From contig MU119204.1 in the NCBI GenBank assembly GCA_014904845.1, positions 558,001 through 622,000 on the forward strand: a stretch of DNA of 64,000 nt, in the 5' to 3' direction. Source of the DNA: Acephala macrosclerotiorum (taxonomy: Eukaryota; Ascomycota; Leotiomycetes; Helotiales; Mollisiaceae). The translations under genes and the position numbers were made by a program. The notes under the pieces are model-generated. The model ran no database searches. It had not been told where the DNA came from and saw only the letters and a program-made list of their open reading frames with translations. Position 1 is the stretch's first letter. Every line of letters begins with the position of its first letter. Positions 35,501-47,100 of the stretch are shown piece by piece.

Positions 35501-37126
35501 ACCAAAAGACCAACTGCTCGGGGTATCGAAGACTCTCTCCAGCTGTGGCATCTACAGTCGAAGCACGAGTCCGAGAATAAGAATTATCTCATCGTCGCTC
35601 AAGCGAAACGAGCTGAGAAACCCGGGACAACATTCGACCCACTTGATGTCGTTAAGCGGTGGCTTCACAATTGCCAAAGTTCCCACACATCATGCGCAAG
35701 CACCGAGAAGCCCTTCTTTCCTTCTCGAATTCTGAATGTCGGAGTGGAGGGTGATACCATACGATTAGAATCGAGCGATCCTTCTTGTCCGTACGTTGCA
35801 CTCTCATACTGCTGGGGCACAACTGCTAGTCTCAAGACAACCTCGCAGACGTTGGAGAAGATGTTCGAAAACATTCCGGTGTCATCACTCTCAAATACGT
35901 TTCTCAACGCTGTTCGGATTACACGAGCATTAGGTTTTCATTATCTGTGGATTGACGCGTTATGCATTGTTCAGGATTCTCTTTCAGATTGGACAGCACA
36001 AGTTGCTCAGATGAGCAAAGTTTACTCTCATTCATCCCTTACTATTTGTATTGCGAACGACACGCAAGTTTCGACTACCCCGAAGCATAAGATGTTGGAC
36101 ACCAGGCCGAACACTGGTATGCCAGAGTCACTATGCTCTACATGCGATAAAGGCTACAGAGCATTCAAGCCGTTGGTCGATGACACAGCGACTACGATGC
36201 TTCTCGATTCTCCTTGGTCTAAGCGCGGGTGGACTCTACAAGAGCGTATTCTATCTCCTCGGATCCTCTATTACTCTCCGAACAGCTTGGCCTGGGAATG
36301 CGATGGCGAGCGCTCAAGTCTAGACAGAGTCAGTCAGATCCGCGATAACCTGAAATTACTCGGCATCTGCAAGAATTCCCTGCCCAAGCAAGAGGCCAAC
36401 CCCTCTTTCCCGTTGATGCGAAGCTTCCGAAAAACGTGGAGAGAGATTGTCCGAGAATTCTCGAAGCGACAGCTGACTTTTGCCACGGACAAACTCCCTG
36501 CTTTGGCTGGCGTGGCCTACGAAATGGCAGCCATGAGCCAGCAATCTTATCATGCGGGTCTTTGGAAGGGAGACCTTATCAACGACCTGTTGTGGTGCCG
36601 AGATTTCCCCACAATTCCACTTCCTCGTCCAAACTATAGAGCTCCAAGCTGGTCGTGGGCGTCCATCGATAGTCCTGTGGTGTGGTCAAAATCCGTGAAC
36701 CTTCCTGTGGAGAAAAATGCTCAGGTCTTGGATTGCGAAACCAGAGTTCTCTCGGAATTTGCTCCTTTTGCAGGAGTCTCTGATGGATATCTCCATCTCA
36801 AAGGACTATCGCGGAAGGTTGTTGTAACCTCCTCCCGCCCTGAGCAAGTTTTGGACAGGCAAAGTCTGAATCGATTAGCTTTTGCCCAATGGGATACTTT
36901 GGACGTTCAGAAAACAACTAGTAGCGATCCAAGGCTCAAGGGAGCTCAAGTCGAGGAGCTTTTGTGTCTACAGATCTTGACAGAGGCTGGACTTTTGCTG
37001 CGAGATGCCTCGAGAGGGGATCTGCAAACGTTTCAGAGAGTTGGTATTTATTGGAACCAGACTGATGATGGCTCCAAGCCAGTGTTCGATGAGAGTTGGA
37101 AATCCTGCTCGGTCACCATCATTTAA
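32503..37126 (+). CDS. Zinc-finger / protein kinase / HET-domain fusion protein
   Basis: Three exons (32503-32760, 32811-32862, 32919-37126) give about 1,505 residues. Order: a disordered Gln/Asn/Ser-rich N-terminus (1-400); a zinc-finger region (about 420-570: YQCTHIASNGKRC, CGFCGQSFNNWDDRCEH); an acidic Asp-rich linker (about 575-620); a protein kinase domain (about 700-980) with glycine loop GYGTFGSV, VAIK-type Lys in FARKTIRVV, helix-C Glu in QREVAAL, catalytic loop HLDIKPSNIL, SDFGGA and CAPEIAD; then a HET domain (about 1,060-1,225) with YVALSYCWGT, FHYLWIDALCIVQD and WSKRGWTLQERILS. HET domains drive cell death in fungal heterokaryon incompatibility. All catalytic kinase residues are present, with Leu for Arg in the HRD motif. 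One protein thus joins a presumed sensor, a signalling kinase and a death effector. The first 180 residues rest on two predicted introns. Confidence 0.88.
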
Positions 37127-37634
37127 AACGGTGGTTTACGTTTTCTTGTTTAGATATATCAATTTAGCTTCATTTGCTTTGCACAGTTTCGCTATGTGTG
37201 TCGCGCTGTCCCAGCTCCCTTATTTCAACAACCTAAACTCTAATGGCTTTCAAACACGAGGCGCGCTTGACAAAGCTTATGTTACCCTTCTCTCTGTCCG
37301 CCATCGAGACTTAGAGGTAGGAGTCATCAGCGTCTAGGGAAGAGGGGTTTGTTATTCCAAGCTAAAAGAAGCTAAGCAGGCCTTGTCTTCCAGGATCGCC
37401 AGGAACCATTTGCGTAAGCAATCCCTAAATCTCGGCCTTAGCTTATTTTTGAGGCCATCTTTTCTACAAACAGCCTCCGTACGAATTACAGTCTCTGGCT
37501 AGGTCGGCTAGGTCGACAATGATGGTCACAAAAAACTGAATTTTCCGACTATTGCTTGAAGTTTATATGAGTCCTGACCTCTTATCTAATTTCATTTGCA
37601 GTTTATCTTCTGCACATGGCCTCATTTATCGCAC
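37127..37634. other. Intergenic between HET-kinase gene and GH28 relic
   Basis: A small direct repeat ggctaggtcggctaggtcg lies near 37497. No gene recognised. Confidence 0.4.
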
Positions 37635-39073
37635 ATGCAAAAGAATTCGGCAATATTTTACCAACAATTTATTGAACTATGGCTAGTGAGCATTTTCTTG
37701 CTTTTCACTTGTTGTCTTAATTGCTATATGGACTTTGACTCAACTTCCAATGAATGTACAGTCCAGGCTGGACCCGCGGGAGAGGACGATCCTCCTGCAA
37801 TTATCGATGCAATCTCAATGTGTGGAGGGGGTGGATCTATGAACGTTCTCAACACCACTCACCACATCGAAAGAGTGATGAACATCACTGCTCTCAACAA
37901 TTGCAATATCGATTTGAAAGGCACTCTTTTATAGAGAAGTAATATCACTTACTAGACTTCACATTCTCTTCCGATCGGGTACCAAAATCAATCCAGCGTC
38001 TTCTTCTCTAGAGGTAACAATATCACGTTTAATAGTCACGGATATGGCAATTCCAATAAGAATAGCCAAGCGTGGTATGATTATGTTAATGGAGTCAACA
38101 ATTACCCTGGTCGTCCGCATGCGTTGACGATCTGAAACATCCGCGATTCGACTTTTCGAAGAATTAACTTCATCCAAAGTCAAATGTGGACCATGGAGGT
38201 GATTTATTCGCAGAATCTCCTCTTGGAAGACGTTTTCATAAACCATACCTCGAACAATGATGTGTTTCTGTACCCCTGAGCTCTGTTCTGGATACTTTGC
38301 TTACAACCTTGCAGAAAAGCGACCAGAACTCAGACGGAGCAGATACCCTGTACTCTAACAATATCACTTTTCTACGATGGTATGTTGAGAATGGGGATGA
38401 CTCGATCTCAGCAGAGCAAAATTCAAGCAACATCTTCGTCGAAGACTCGATCTTCAAGCGAGGCCTTGGAGTTACGCTTGACAGCATGGGACAGTATCCT
38501 GGAGAGTATGAGAACGTCGACGGTGTCTATGTTAAGAATATCACTTGCATCAATACAGCGTAAGAATGTCTCTCAAATAAGTACACCGCCTGCTGACATA
38601 GGCTACAGGCAGGCAGGATACATCAAGACATAGACCCGTGACCAAAAGGGAACCCCACCCAACGGCGGCGGCGGAGGAATAGGAGGTAGATCGCCCTACA
38701 TTTCTTCCCGGGTCCTCTCACTAACCCGTGAAAAGTCGTTCAAAACATCAAATTTGAAAACTTCACCTTCCAAAACAGCAAATATATTTTCGCCATCGGT
38801 CATTGCACAACCTACAGCTTCAATCTTGGGGACTGTGACTCCTCAACAATGGCAATCTCTAACTTCTCCGTTGATCCAATCACTAGGTCTCTAGGGTTTG
38901 AGCCTCCAAATGCGCGGTTGCAATCTAGTGGGCCAAGACCGTGTCCTGGAATCGAGGTTAGGGATTTGGATCTAACTTGGGATTGGCATACCGCTATACT
39001 GTTCTTCAATTGCAGTAATGTGGTGGATTCTGTGGGATCTATCTGTAACCGGACTCCACCTTCTGGATTCTAG
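37635..39073 (+). pseudogene. GH28 exopolygalacturonase relic with four Trp-to-stop changes
   Basis: A GH28 (exopolygalacturonase type) gene. Recognisable parts: QAGPAGEDDPPAIIDAISMC, SHGYGNSNKNSQAWYDYVNG, YPGRPHALTI, SQMWTM, the catalytic NSDGADTLYSNNIT, VENGDDSIS, KRGLGVTLDSMGQY and AGYIKT, followed by PPNGGGGGIG. Three plausible introns (38262-38314, 38560-38608, 38686-38735) restore the frame between exons. The reading frame carries stops at 37932 (TAG), 37953 (TAG), 38133 (TGA) and 38631 (TAG); each sits where the family has Trp (TGG), so each is one G-to-A change. Otherwise frame and active-site residues are kept, so inactivation is recent. The 5' end, including any signal peptide, is unclear. 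Functional GH28 enzymes are secreted and cut terminal galacturonic acid from pectin. Confidence 0.85.
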
Positions 39074-39522
39074 ATGTATTGATTGAGATTGTCCATCTCG
39101 AGCCTGTAATCAATGCTGAAGCAGGAGCATGGAAGCTAGATATCGAGTCTTGAGCCATAGTCTCGGGTATTCGCCTAGAGAGCTCTGCCCAAAAGATCAG
39201 TGGCGTTTTTAAGCGCTGGCAATCAGGCTTGAATTCTGCTTCTGAATAGGCGCGTGCATTATGCAGCGTCAGCGAGTCACAGCAAGGATACGTTTACACG
39301 AGATTCCCCGCTTTCAGATCTGTTCTTTGTGGCTCTTACTATCTGAGTAAACCAGTTTTGGTTATCGGACAGCTCTAGTATTTCTGCTCTATTTCTAGGG
39401 GCTGGGAAGCCGTGACCGGAACACTGCTTGGAATTGGCGGGAAAGAATTTGCAGTCAGCCTCGCGTCCAATTGAAGCTGAAAGAACTATTTCCAAGGAAC
39501 CTCAACCACTGTGCTTTATACG
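39074..39522. promoter_or_regulatory. Promoter region of the gasdermin-like gene
   Basis: 449 bp between the GH28 relic and the ATG at 39523. No gene recognised. The sequence ahead of the ATG has an in-frame GTG 12 bases upstream but no earlier ATG in frame. Confidence 0.45.
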
Positions 39523-40353
39523 ATGAACAAAGTCAAAACATACTTCCTTACCCCGGGTTGGGACTTTCCCGTGGGCTCTATCCAGCTTGGGTCCGTTATT
39601 TCCGATCCATCATTCCCTCACCGATCACTCACCGAAGATAACCCTGTATCGATTGACACCAAGGTCCATTCCTCCCACAAGTACGACTTCAGCGATACCA
39701 TCGACAAGTCTAAGTCCAACAAATTCGGCCTCTGGGCTCAGTTCTTGCAAGTATTCGGGTTAGGTGCTGAAGCGAGTGTCTCGTTTGATAGAGGCTCGAT
39801 CGACAAATATGCTTTCAAGCACATGCGAACGGAGTGGTTCTTGCCTAGCAAAGCCTTTGCCAAAGCCTGTCTCGAAGCTACTAACGTTGCGGACTTCTTG
39901 GAGCAGACCGAATACGAGAGACCCGTCTACATAATCACTGGTTTGAAGACAGTTGAGGGTGCCAGCGTCACGACAGTGAGCAACAAAGGACGAGGCATCC
40001 GCGCCAAGATTGGCTTCGATGGCACACCCGCAGCTGTACCTGTCACGATTGGTCCGGAGGCAGATCACAAAAAGAAAGAAGCCGATACGACAAGCTTCAA
40101 GAAGTCTTCGCCCGTCGTATTTGCCTTTCAGCTGAGTGAGATGTGGTGTAAGGAGGGCAGCGACGATGTTGTGTTGAAAGATCATACAAAGGGTGCCCTG
40201 TTTGGAGTGGGTGAGCAAAAAGAGTTGGATCTGGAGGCGGAGGTCGTGGAAGGTGTCAAGCAGTTGCAGGATGGGATGAAAGTTGTGGCAGTCTTTGATG
40301 AAGATGGAGACGAGGCTTGCATTTGCGTCTTGCCTGATTTGGACACGATTTGA
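39523..40353 (+). CDS. Gasdermin-like pore-forming protein (HET-Q1/RCD-1 type), candidate
   Basis: Intronless protein of 276 residues, close to the length of Podospora HET-Q1. It starts with TYFLTPGWDFPVGSIQLGSV, then a variable loop, then AEASVSFDRGSIDKYAF, a helix, and the strand pair PVYIITGLKTVEGASVTTVS, a Gly/Lys-rich loop and VVFAFQLSEMW. This order of strands and helices matches the gasdermin N-domain (the PVYIITGLKT strand lines up with YVVTEVLQT of human GSDMD). The last about 40 residues (EGVKQLQDGMKVVAVFDEDG) form a short C-terminal extension, as fungal gasdermins have in place of the large animal C-domain. The subtilisin gene ends 146 bp away on the other strand, which is the known partner arrangement. 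Identity rests on fold logic and context, not on a search. No lesion is visible. Confidence 0.6.
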   Translation: MNKVKTYFLTPGWDFPVGSIQLGSVISDPSFPHRSLTEDNPVSIDTKVHSSHKYDFSDTIDKSKSNKFGLWAQFLQVFGLGAEASVSFDRGSIDKYAFKHMRTEWFLPSKAFAKACLEATNVADFLEQTEYERPVYIITGLKTVEGASVTTVSNKGRGIRAKIGFDGTPAAVPVTIGPEADHKKKEADTTSFKKSSPVVFAFQLSEMWCKEGSDDVVLKDHTKGALFGVGEQKELDLEAEVVEGVKQLQDGMKVVAVFDEDGDEACICVLPDLDTI

Positions 40354-40499
40354 GATTCTTGGTCAAGAATTTGATGATCCTTGCACCAGGCTCCAGAGCA
40401 TTTTGGTCCTCATGATCTACCTGGTAAACCCATCCCTATGAGTTTAGTATCCGACAGCATGCAAGAATATGGACTCTGACAACTCTGATTCCATTATGA

Positions 40500-43400
40500 C
40501 TAAACTTTCATGAGAACATCTCGGATGGTCCCATAAATGCTGCTTCTCGATCGATCGAATAACTGCATAGGGTTGAGATATTGATACCCCCCTCTCTTTT
40601 TGCTCATAAGTCCTACTAGAACTTCTAACATGCCCTTTCGCATCCGCAGCTTCGACACATAAAATTTGTCCGACTCCGGCATCTCGTGCCGAACGTAGTC
40701 CAAAACCACAGCCGCGAGTGCGGCGGCTATCGGTGTTGCAACAGACGTACCTGATTGCCTCTGTTGTCCAAGTTTAAAACTCGTAGGCCAGGATGACTTC
40801 ACACCTTCACCCAAAGCGCTCAGATTACGTCCGGGTTTTGGCTCGTCCGGATTGTATCCTGAAGGGTTGCCTTCACCGTTTGCGGAATTGACACAAATCA
40901 CCTGGTCTTGATTTGCCGGGTAGGCAATGTTTACATTTCCGCCACCATTGCTTGCTGCACAGAACATGAGTACATCGGCCTTGAAAGCCTTGCTAATGGC
41001 GCTATGAATGTCTTTTAGGTCTTCATTAAATGCCGTGAAGCCGAATGACATGGTGATAATGTCAACCTTCCATTTTTCTGTCGCTTCTAGAATGGCCTTC
41101 GATGATGTTAGTCTGGTCTTGTGCGTGGAGTAGGAGATACATTATTTCAGAGAAGGGAGTTGCAAAATTAATTTGATGCTCTGTATCCTTATGGAAAGCG
41201 AAAAGGAGATACCAAACAGTTCGGACAACCTCCTTACATGGTTGACAAGTATTTTGAGAAGTGTTTATCAAGCCAGTGGTGCTTCTCAGCCTCTTGTTGG
41301 CAGAGGCCATTTGTAGATTTTGCTTCAAGATTGCAATTAAAAATAACCTTACTTCTTCAATGGGCTTGGGGTCCAGCAAGACATCGGTCTTCGTAATTCG
41401 AGCGATGAAGATATCTGCGTTCTTCGCGATTCTGAGAAGCAATGCTGCCGCATGTGTACCGTGACCATGGACGTCTTCGACGCTATTGTCGTTGGGTAAG
41501 AAGCTTTTAGCTCTAATACGGCGCCGGTTATTGGATATGAAGTGATCGGTCAAGTCAATACCTGTGTCGAGGATAGCAATTTTGACTCTGTTCTCTGATT
41601 TCGGGTTCTGTGGCAGTAGCGGCAAAACCTCTTCGCGGAAGAGTTTGAACCATTTGTCTGCGTGATCTGCCCTGTTTCATGATTAGTCGGGTTAAGCGCC
41701 TGTAGCAGTATATTGAAGAGTAGTGTACTCACCCGCCTTGATATGAGACGTTATCGAATAGATCAAACTTGCTGTTTTGAGGATGCTTTTCGATCGTCAT
41801 CTCTCGACTTTCGTGGCGGTCAGCAACAAAAGCGTCACGACGGTTTCTTCTTGTACAAGTACATACTGGGCTATATTTATAATTGACTTGGGCGACTGCG
41901 GTGGCAAATGTGCATTTTGAAGTTTGAATGGATGATAGATCGACGTTATCAATCCCATAGGCTCAATCTGTTCCATAGCAGCAGTCCAACCCATATCCTT
42001 CAGCAATTTCTCCAAGGGGTAAACGACGCGCTCATAGAGGATGTAACGTCTCGCTGCGATTCCACTTTCATTTCCGGCATCTGACAGCGGCATATCGGCG
42101 GTGAATATCTTCTGCTCAAAACAATTCGCGACGACTTCCCTATAAGTCTGCACAACGGTTCCACTTGTTTGAAAGTCGAAATCTGGCCATCGTTCTTTTT
42201 TCAACGCCCGTTTGCCTCTCATCCAGTCACTATTGATCATCTCTTCCAGAGATTGAGCCTGACTGCCAAGTTGTGCGCCGTGAGTGTCCCCTCCAATCTC
42301 GACTAGTAGAATTCCAAGTGCGAGAACGCGAGGATAACGATGGCCTATGTGGTCAGCGCCACAATATTCCATGAAACAGAGGTCAGGGTCATCGAATCGG
42401 AATGCGAAGCATGGGTTGCAAGCGTATAGTTTTGGATTTTCGGTGTCAACCTCATCGTCCGGGCATCTCTCAAGCATGAAATGGATAAGTTCACTCGACC
42501 ATCTAGTTTTCATCCAGTCTGAATCATAAAACTGCCAGACAGATCGCGCTAGTATACAAGCGAGGACAATCTTCATCTTCGTAGACAGTCGACGCACCCT
42601 TAACGCGTTTGAAAGTGACATACTTGGTCGAGGAAGAATGTGGTGTTCAATTTGCTCAGCGTCCGGAAGGGGGTGGAGCTCCCCAGCCAGAAGGTCTAGG
42701 CATATGCGCACATCACCGAGACGTTTTTGGAGAAGCTTGCAAAATTCTCCGACTTGAACTACTCGAGGACGCTGTTTCTCGGAAGATGGCTCTGCTGGAG
42801 GTTCGATTGCGTCTTCGATTGCGTCTTTGGCTGTCTCTTCAGTTCTGAATTCGACGCTTTTTGATCCTGGTTTTGTGCTTATAGGAAAGCGAGAGATGAG
42901 TTATTCAGGCACGCGTAAATCGTGGGCCATTTGACATACCTCGCAATTTGTAATCGAAGTTGCTGCCAACGAGTTTCATCGCTTGCAGCAGTGGCTGAGG
43001 GTGCTGCAGAGAATATAGTGTCAAACAGGATATGTTTGTCCCGCGTCTGGTATTTCAACCGTAACCTGCCCAAGTGTTGTTTCGTGTTGCATTCTGGACC
43101 CTTTGAACCAGAGCATGTGCAGGAAGAGTGCCTATGTAAAGCAGTATAAAGACTCTGATTTACATGTGCCGGATATACTGGATATTCGTCTGGGTCGAGA
43201 GGCTTCTTCGATCGTGCCACTGATTGTTCTGTGGCGACCGCCGAAGACACTACCTCATCGTTCAGGGAAGATGCAAATCTGTCGATATTGTAAAGGATGC
43301 CTTTCACGCTTCTTGTAGATGCAGAGCTGAAAGCTGTAAGACCAAGTCGCACTCGCTTTTCGGCTTCCGAGGGAGGTGTAGTCGATGCGATCGCAAGCAA

Positions 43401-43828
43401 CGAGGGATATCGCTCGAAGTATTCATTCGCATTTCGAGCTCGCAACGTACTATCCCTTGGCCACTGGCAGTTAAATCGTCAGCTCCACCCCTTTTGAGGC
43501 TTGTCTACTGAATATTGAAGCAAAAAGACGGTGGGAGGTTACTCGACACTGCTGGCAGCCGCGCAGATCGAGCTGGCTTGGAACTTACCGTGCACAATCT
43601 TTCAAGTTCTGTCAGGAGGTCCTCGAGTCTCGCCCAGATATGCTTCTCTTGATCAGGGGTAGGAAGCTCCAGTACTCTGTAGAGCAGGAAAAGACTGGTA
43701 CCAAGTTGTCCCAAAACTCTTTCTCGTTTCGTTGGTCTCGTCCTCTCTGCCGATAACCGCACGGCTGTAAAAGACAGGGCCCGAGCAGAGTCCTTAGCAA
43801 GCTCCCACAGTGAGCTAATATCGTCCAT
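40500..43828 (-). CDS. DUF7580-like / subtilisin (S8) protease, candidate gasdermin activator
   Basis: Six exons (43589-43828, 42940-43463, 41867-42877, 41733-41807, 41353-41671, 40500-41096) join in phase to 921 residues. The N-terminal about 590 residues match the fungal DUF7580 type: LGTSLFLLYRVLELPTPDQE near the start and later KMKIVLACILARSVWQFYDS, FAFRFDDPDL and RYPRVLALGILLVEIG. The C-terminal S8 domain (about 645-890) has the full triad: Asp652 in VKIAILDTGID, His687 in VHGHGTHAAALLL, Ser841 in SGTSVATPIAAALA, and oxyanion Asn773 in CAASNGGGN; it should be active. No signal peptide, so it works inside the cell. The fifth intron (41097-41352, 256 nt) is long. It lies tail-to-tail with the gasdermin-like gene and divergent from the zinc-finger/Hsp70 gene. 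In Podospora, HET-Q2 (subtilisin) cuts HET-Q1 (gasdermin) to kill the cell. Confidence 0.85.
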
Positions 43829-44131
43829 CTAGGAAAATCAAGAGTGTCATGGCTTCCAACGCCATACAAACCAACTTGCCAGAATAGCGAACTGATGTGA
43901 GATATCGTGACAAGCAGGCTGGGGCTAGGTACCTCCAGCCGCATCACGATTTGGCGACAGCTTCATGCATGAGGCACGATTAAGCGCATTTCTGTGCAAC
44001 CTTACCCGCTCACAACCTTCGCCCCGCTGAGGCAACATAGAATCGATATAACACGCAAACGGAACAAGTCTCAGGGCAGTATTCTTGAGTGTATAATACT
44101 CGAGACCGCGTATCAACTATGATTAATTGAT
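43829..44131. promoter_or_regulatory. 303-bp shared divergent promoter (protease and zinc-finger/Hsp70 genes)
   Basis: The only sequence between two outward-facing ATGs. It contains a 6-bp inverted repeat (agtatt...aatact) around 44080-44100 and AT-rich patches near the plus-strand start. Such a short shared region makes coordinated expression of the two genes likely. Confidence 0.65.
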
Positions 44132-47100
44132 ATGGCGGTCGATACGGTTGACCCAGCTGAATGGAGCATATTTGATGCCACAGATGCTTGCCGGAGAAGC
44201 TTCGAGGATTGCTTGACGATTACGAGTCTCACAGACCAGGAATGGGCTGAGAATAGACTGGCCGATTTCAACCTTTGGACTGCAGGTGTTGGTGCGTCTG
44301 TCAAGTCACGCGCGTCGCTCGACGAGCGACTGGCCTTTGAGCCAGAAGTTCGAGCTTTGGTGGTCAACCTTTTGACCACGCTAAAAGCTTTCGTTGAGCA
44401 ATGCAAAGAGCTTGGTAGGTAATTCACTGTGCTACCTAGTTTCTTAACCTGCTGATGTGTTACTGTAGGGCTCAAAAAGGATGGTCGCAGTCACGATGCC
44501 ACATCCACCATCGGTCATGCAGAGAAGCACAGCGGAGTTGCTAGCGTTGACGGAAAACCCGTCTCAAGACCATCATCACAAGTGTCTAGCGCATCAAGTT
44601 CCGATTCGGGAAGCGAAGCAATATCTGGTTCAGGACCGCCATTGACCGAGACCATCAAGAGCACAGAAGTCATTTTGGACCAGCTTACCCGATTGGCAGT
44701 TGCGATTCGGAAGTCTGGCACAGCTTCTAGGTTACTGAAAGCAGATCTCTCTCTTGATCCCAAAGATCATAAAGACTTGCGAGACCATCTAGCACTGATA
44801 TTGCTCGCTCGGCCATCCGATATTGAAGATAGAAGACATACGTACTGGGACGCTTCTCGCCCTGATAAATGGGTAAACCTTGGGGTTGATGTAACTCAGC
44901 TCAACACGGTGCAACTGCGTCTAGTGGATGCCAATATTCGACGCCGTAATCGATTTGTGTATGCACAGCACCATGCAAGAAAGTTGGGAGGTTCGCAAAT
45001 ATGGTCGATGCCGAAACGTGTCGAGAGTCATGACTTCAATACTGTTAAGCATGTAACCCAACAGAAAGAGACGGTCTTGAATCAGAAGCAAGACAATGCA
45101 GAGCTGGGGAAGTTGAAAATTACCCAAGATACCTTAGCAACGACAGACACCACCGCATCTGCAGTCGGTACCGCTATCGTTCTGAATACCCCCAATGCCG
45201 CTACACCCTCACAGCAGGCAATGACCCAGGTATCCTCAACTGGATTAAAACTCACCTATCCCAATCCTCCGAAGGTCAAAGTAGGACTAAGAAGCTTCAA
45301 ATGTCCCTGCTGTTGCGAAACATTTCCCGCGATGATGACGGAACGTCATCTATGGAGGTTCGTTACATTCTACATGCTTTTGAATTTTCATTAAGACAAC
45401 TTCTATTAACCCTCCTGTGTTTAGAAAACATATTACCGCTGATCTTCGCCCTTACACATGTCCCTTTGATACTTGTCCCGAACCAGAAACTCTGTACATT
45501 ACGCGAGAGGAGTGGATGACCCATTTCCAGACCGATCATCAACATTCCAAATACTGGGAATGCTTCGCTTGTGATGAATTAGGCAGAATCCTTGATGTCG
45601 AAACGTTTATCATGCATATCCAAAATCGCCATCGAGAGGCCATCTCTGAGAACCAAATCCCTACATTGATCGACATCTGTTCGCAGATAGCTCTACCTAT
45701 AATTGCCTGTTGCCCTTTGTGCGACGTCGCCAACGAGCAAGGAGGAGTTCTAGACCAAAACTCTCTGCTGGATCATGTTGCTAAACATATACATGAATTC
45801 TCTTTGAGGTCTCTACCTTGGGCGGCGGCCGCGGATGAAGTAGACAAATCACATTTTTACCATTCTGTCGGAAAGGTCAAGGACTGGTTCACTACCTGGC
45901 CGACATCAGAAGAGGGAGAAGAGTACAGTCCAGTCCTGGATGCTGGACACGAAATTCAAGATACTAACAACTACTTCTGGCAGAACGACTACTTTTCAGA
46001 AGATTCTCAGCGCTCGTCTCTCGCGCAAATACATTTTCACACATCTGGTGATGATTCGGAGGAGAATTTGAGTCTCAGTAGTCTCTCTGAAGGTGACTTT
46101 GAACCTACAGCAGCTGAAATCGGGCCTTTACTGGAGAGCGCACCAGGGGAACTAAGATCTTCGGCCTCCGAAAACGAGCTACCCGCAACGAAGAACATGC
46201 CAAGTAATGTCGAATCTTTAGCAGCTGAGAACGAGTTTGTCTTGAAGGGTATCTCAAATCCAGCTTCTTTGCAAAATGCTGGCCGCCAAATCCTTGGAGC
46301 CAATTACGACGCTCGCCCTTCAGATAAAGTCGATTTGATAGTAGGAGTAGACTTCGGTATGACATATACTGGTAAGTATAGTCGTAACGGGTCAAGAAAC
46401 TTGAATTAATGCGGCGTCTAGGAGTCGCTTATGCTCGACCGAAAATGATGAGTCCAAAGCTTATTCAAGAGTGGCCTGATAAACCTGGGGAACTTTATAA
46501 CAAAGTACCAACTTTGCTACTTTATGGACGCGACAATTCTGTGAGGTCATGGGGCTTTGGCTGTCAGTCTTATTCGAAAAAGAAAGAATGGTTCAAGAGA
46601 TACCTCGACGAGCGACTCCTCGAAGAAGATATTGCCCGGCATAAAGAGTATTTTCCTGGTCATGAACCTCCGTTCTCGTCCATTGAGGAGGTTCGAAAGT
46701 GTTACCAAGATTACATGGAGTCTTTGTACTATCATGTGAGCGAGAAGATACAAAAGAATGAGAGCTGGACAGACAAACGAGTGGAATTCATGTTCAGTCT
46801 ACCCGCGACCTTTACAACGACTGAAATCACCAATTCATTGCGTCCTCTGCTCACTAATGCTGGCTTTGGAACTGATGGAAGACACCATTCAGTGAGCTTT
46901 GGTCTCACTGAGCCACAAGCCTCGGCCGTTTTTACGGCCGTCGACCAGACGGTAGACTTCGCGGATCAAGATATCATGCTGGTCTGTGACGCAGGAGGCG
47001 GAACTACAGATTTATCAATCATGCAGATAGCTGGGAATAGTGAACACGGACCCGAACTGGACGAACTGCTTCCTGTCGTAGGATACAACTTTGGCTCCAC

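Noticed and set aside
38277..38279. A fifth in-frame stop (TGA) in the GH28 relic
   Set aside because: It lies inside a plausible phase-0 intron (38262-38314) with a good acceptor, so it is not counted as damage.
39760..40218. 152-codon minus-strand frame antisense to the gasdermin-like gene
   Set aside because: Shadow of a single-exon plus-strand gene; no motif.
41097..41352. Extra exon within the long intron of the subtilisin gene
   Set aside because: The flanking exons join directly to a normal S8 sequence (PIEE to AILEATEKW), so no extra coding part is needed.
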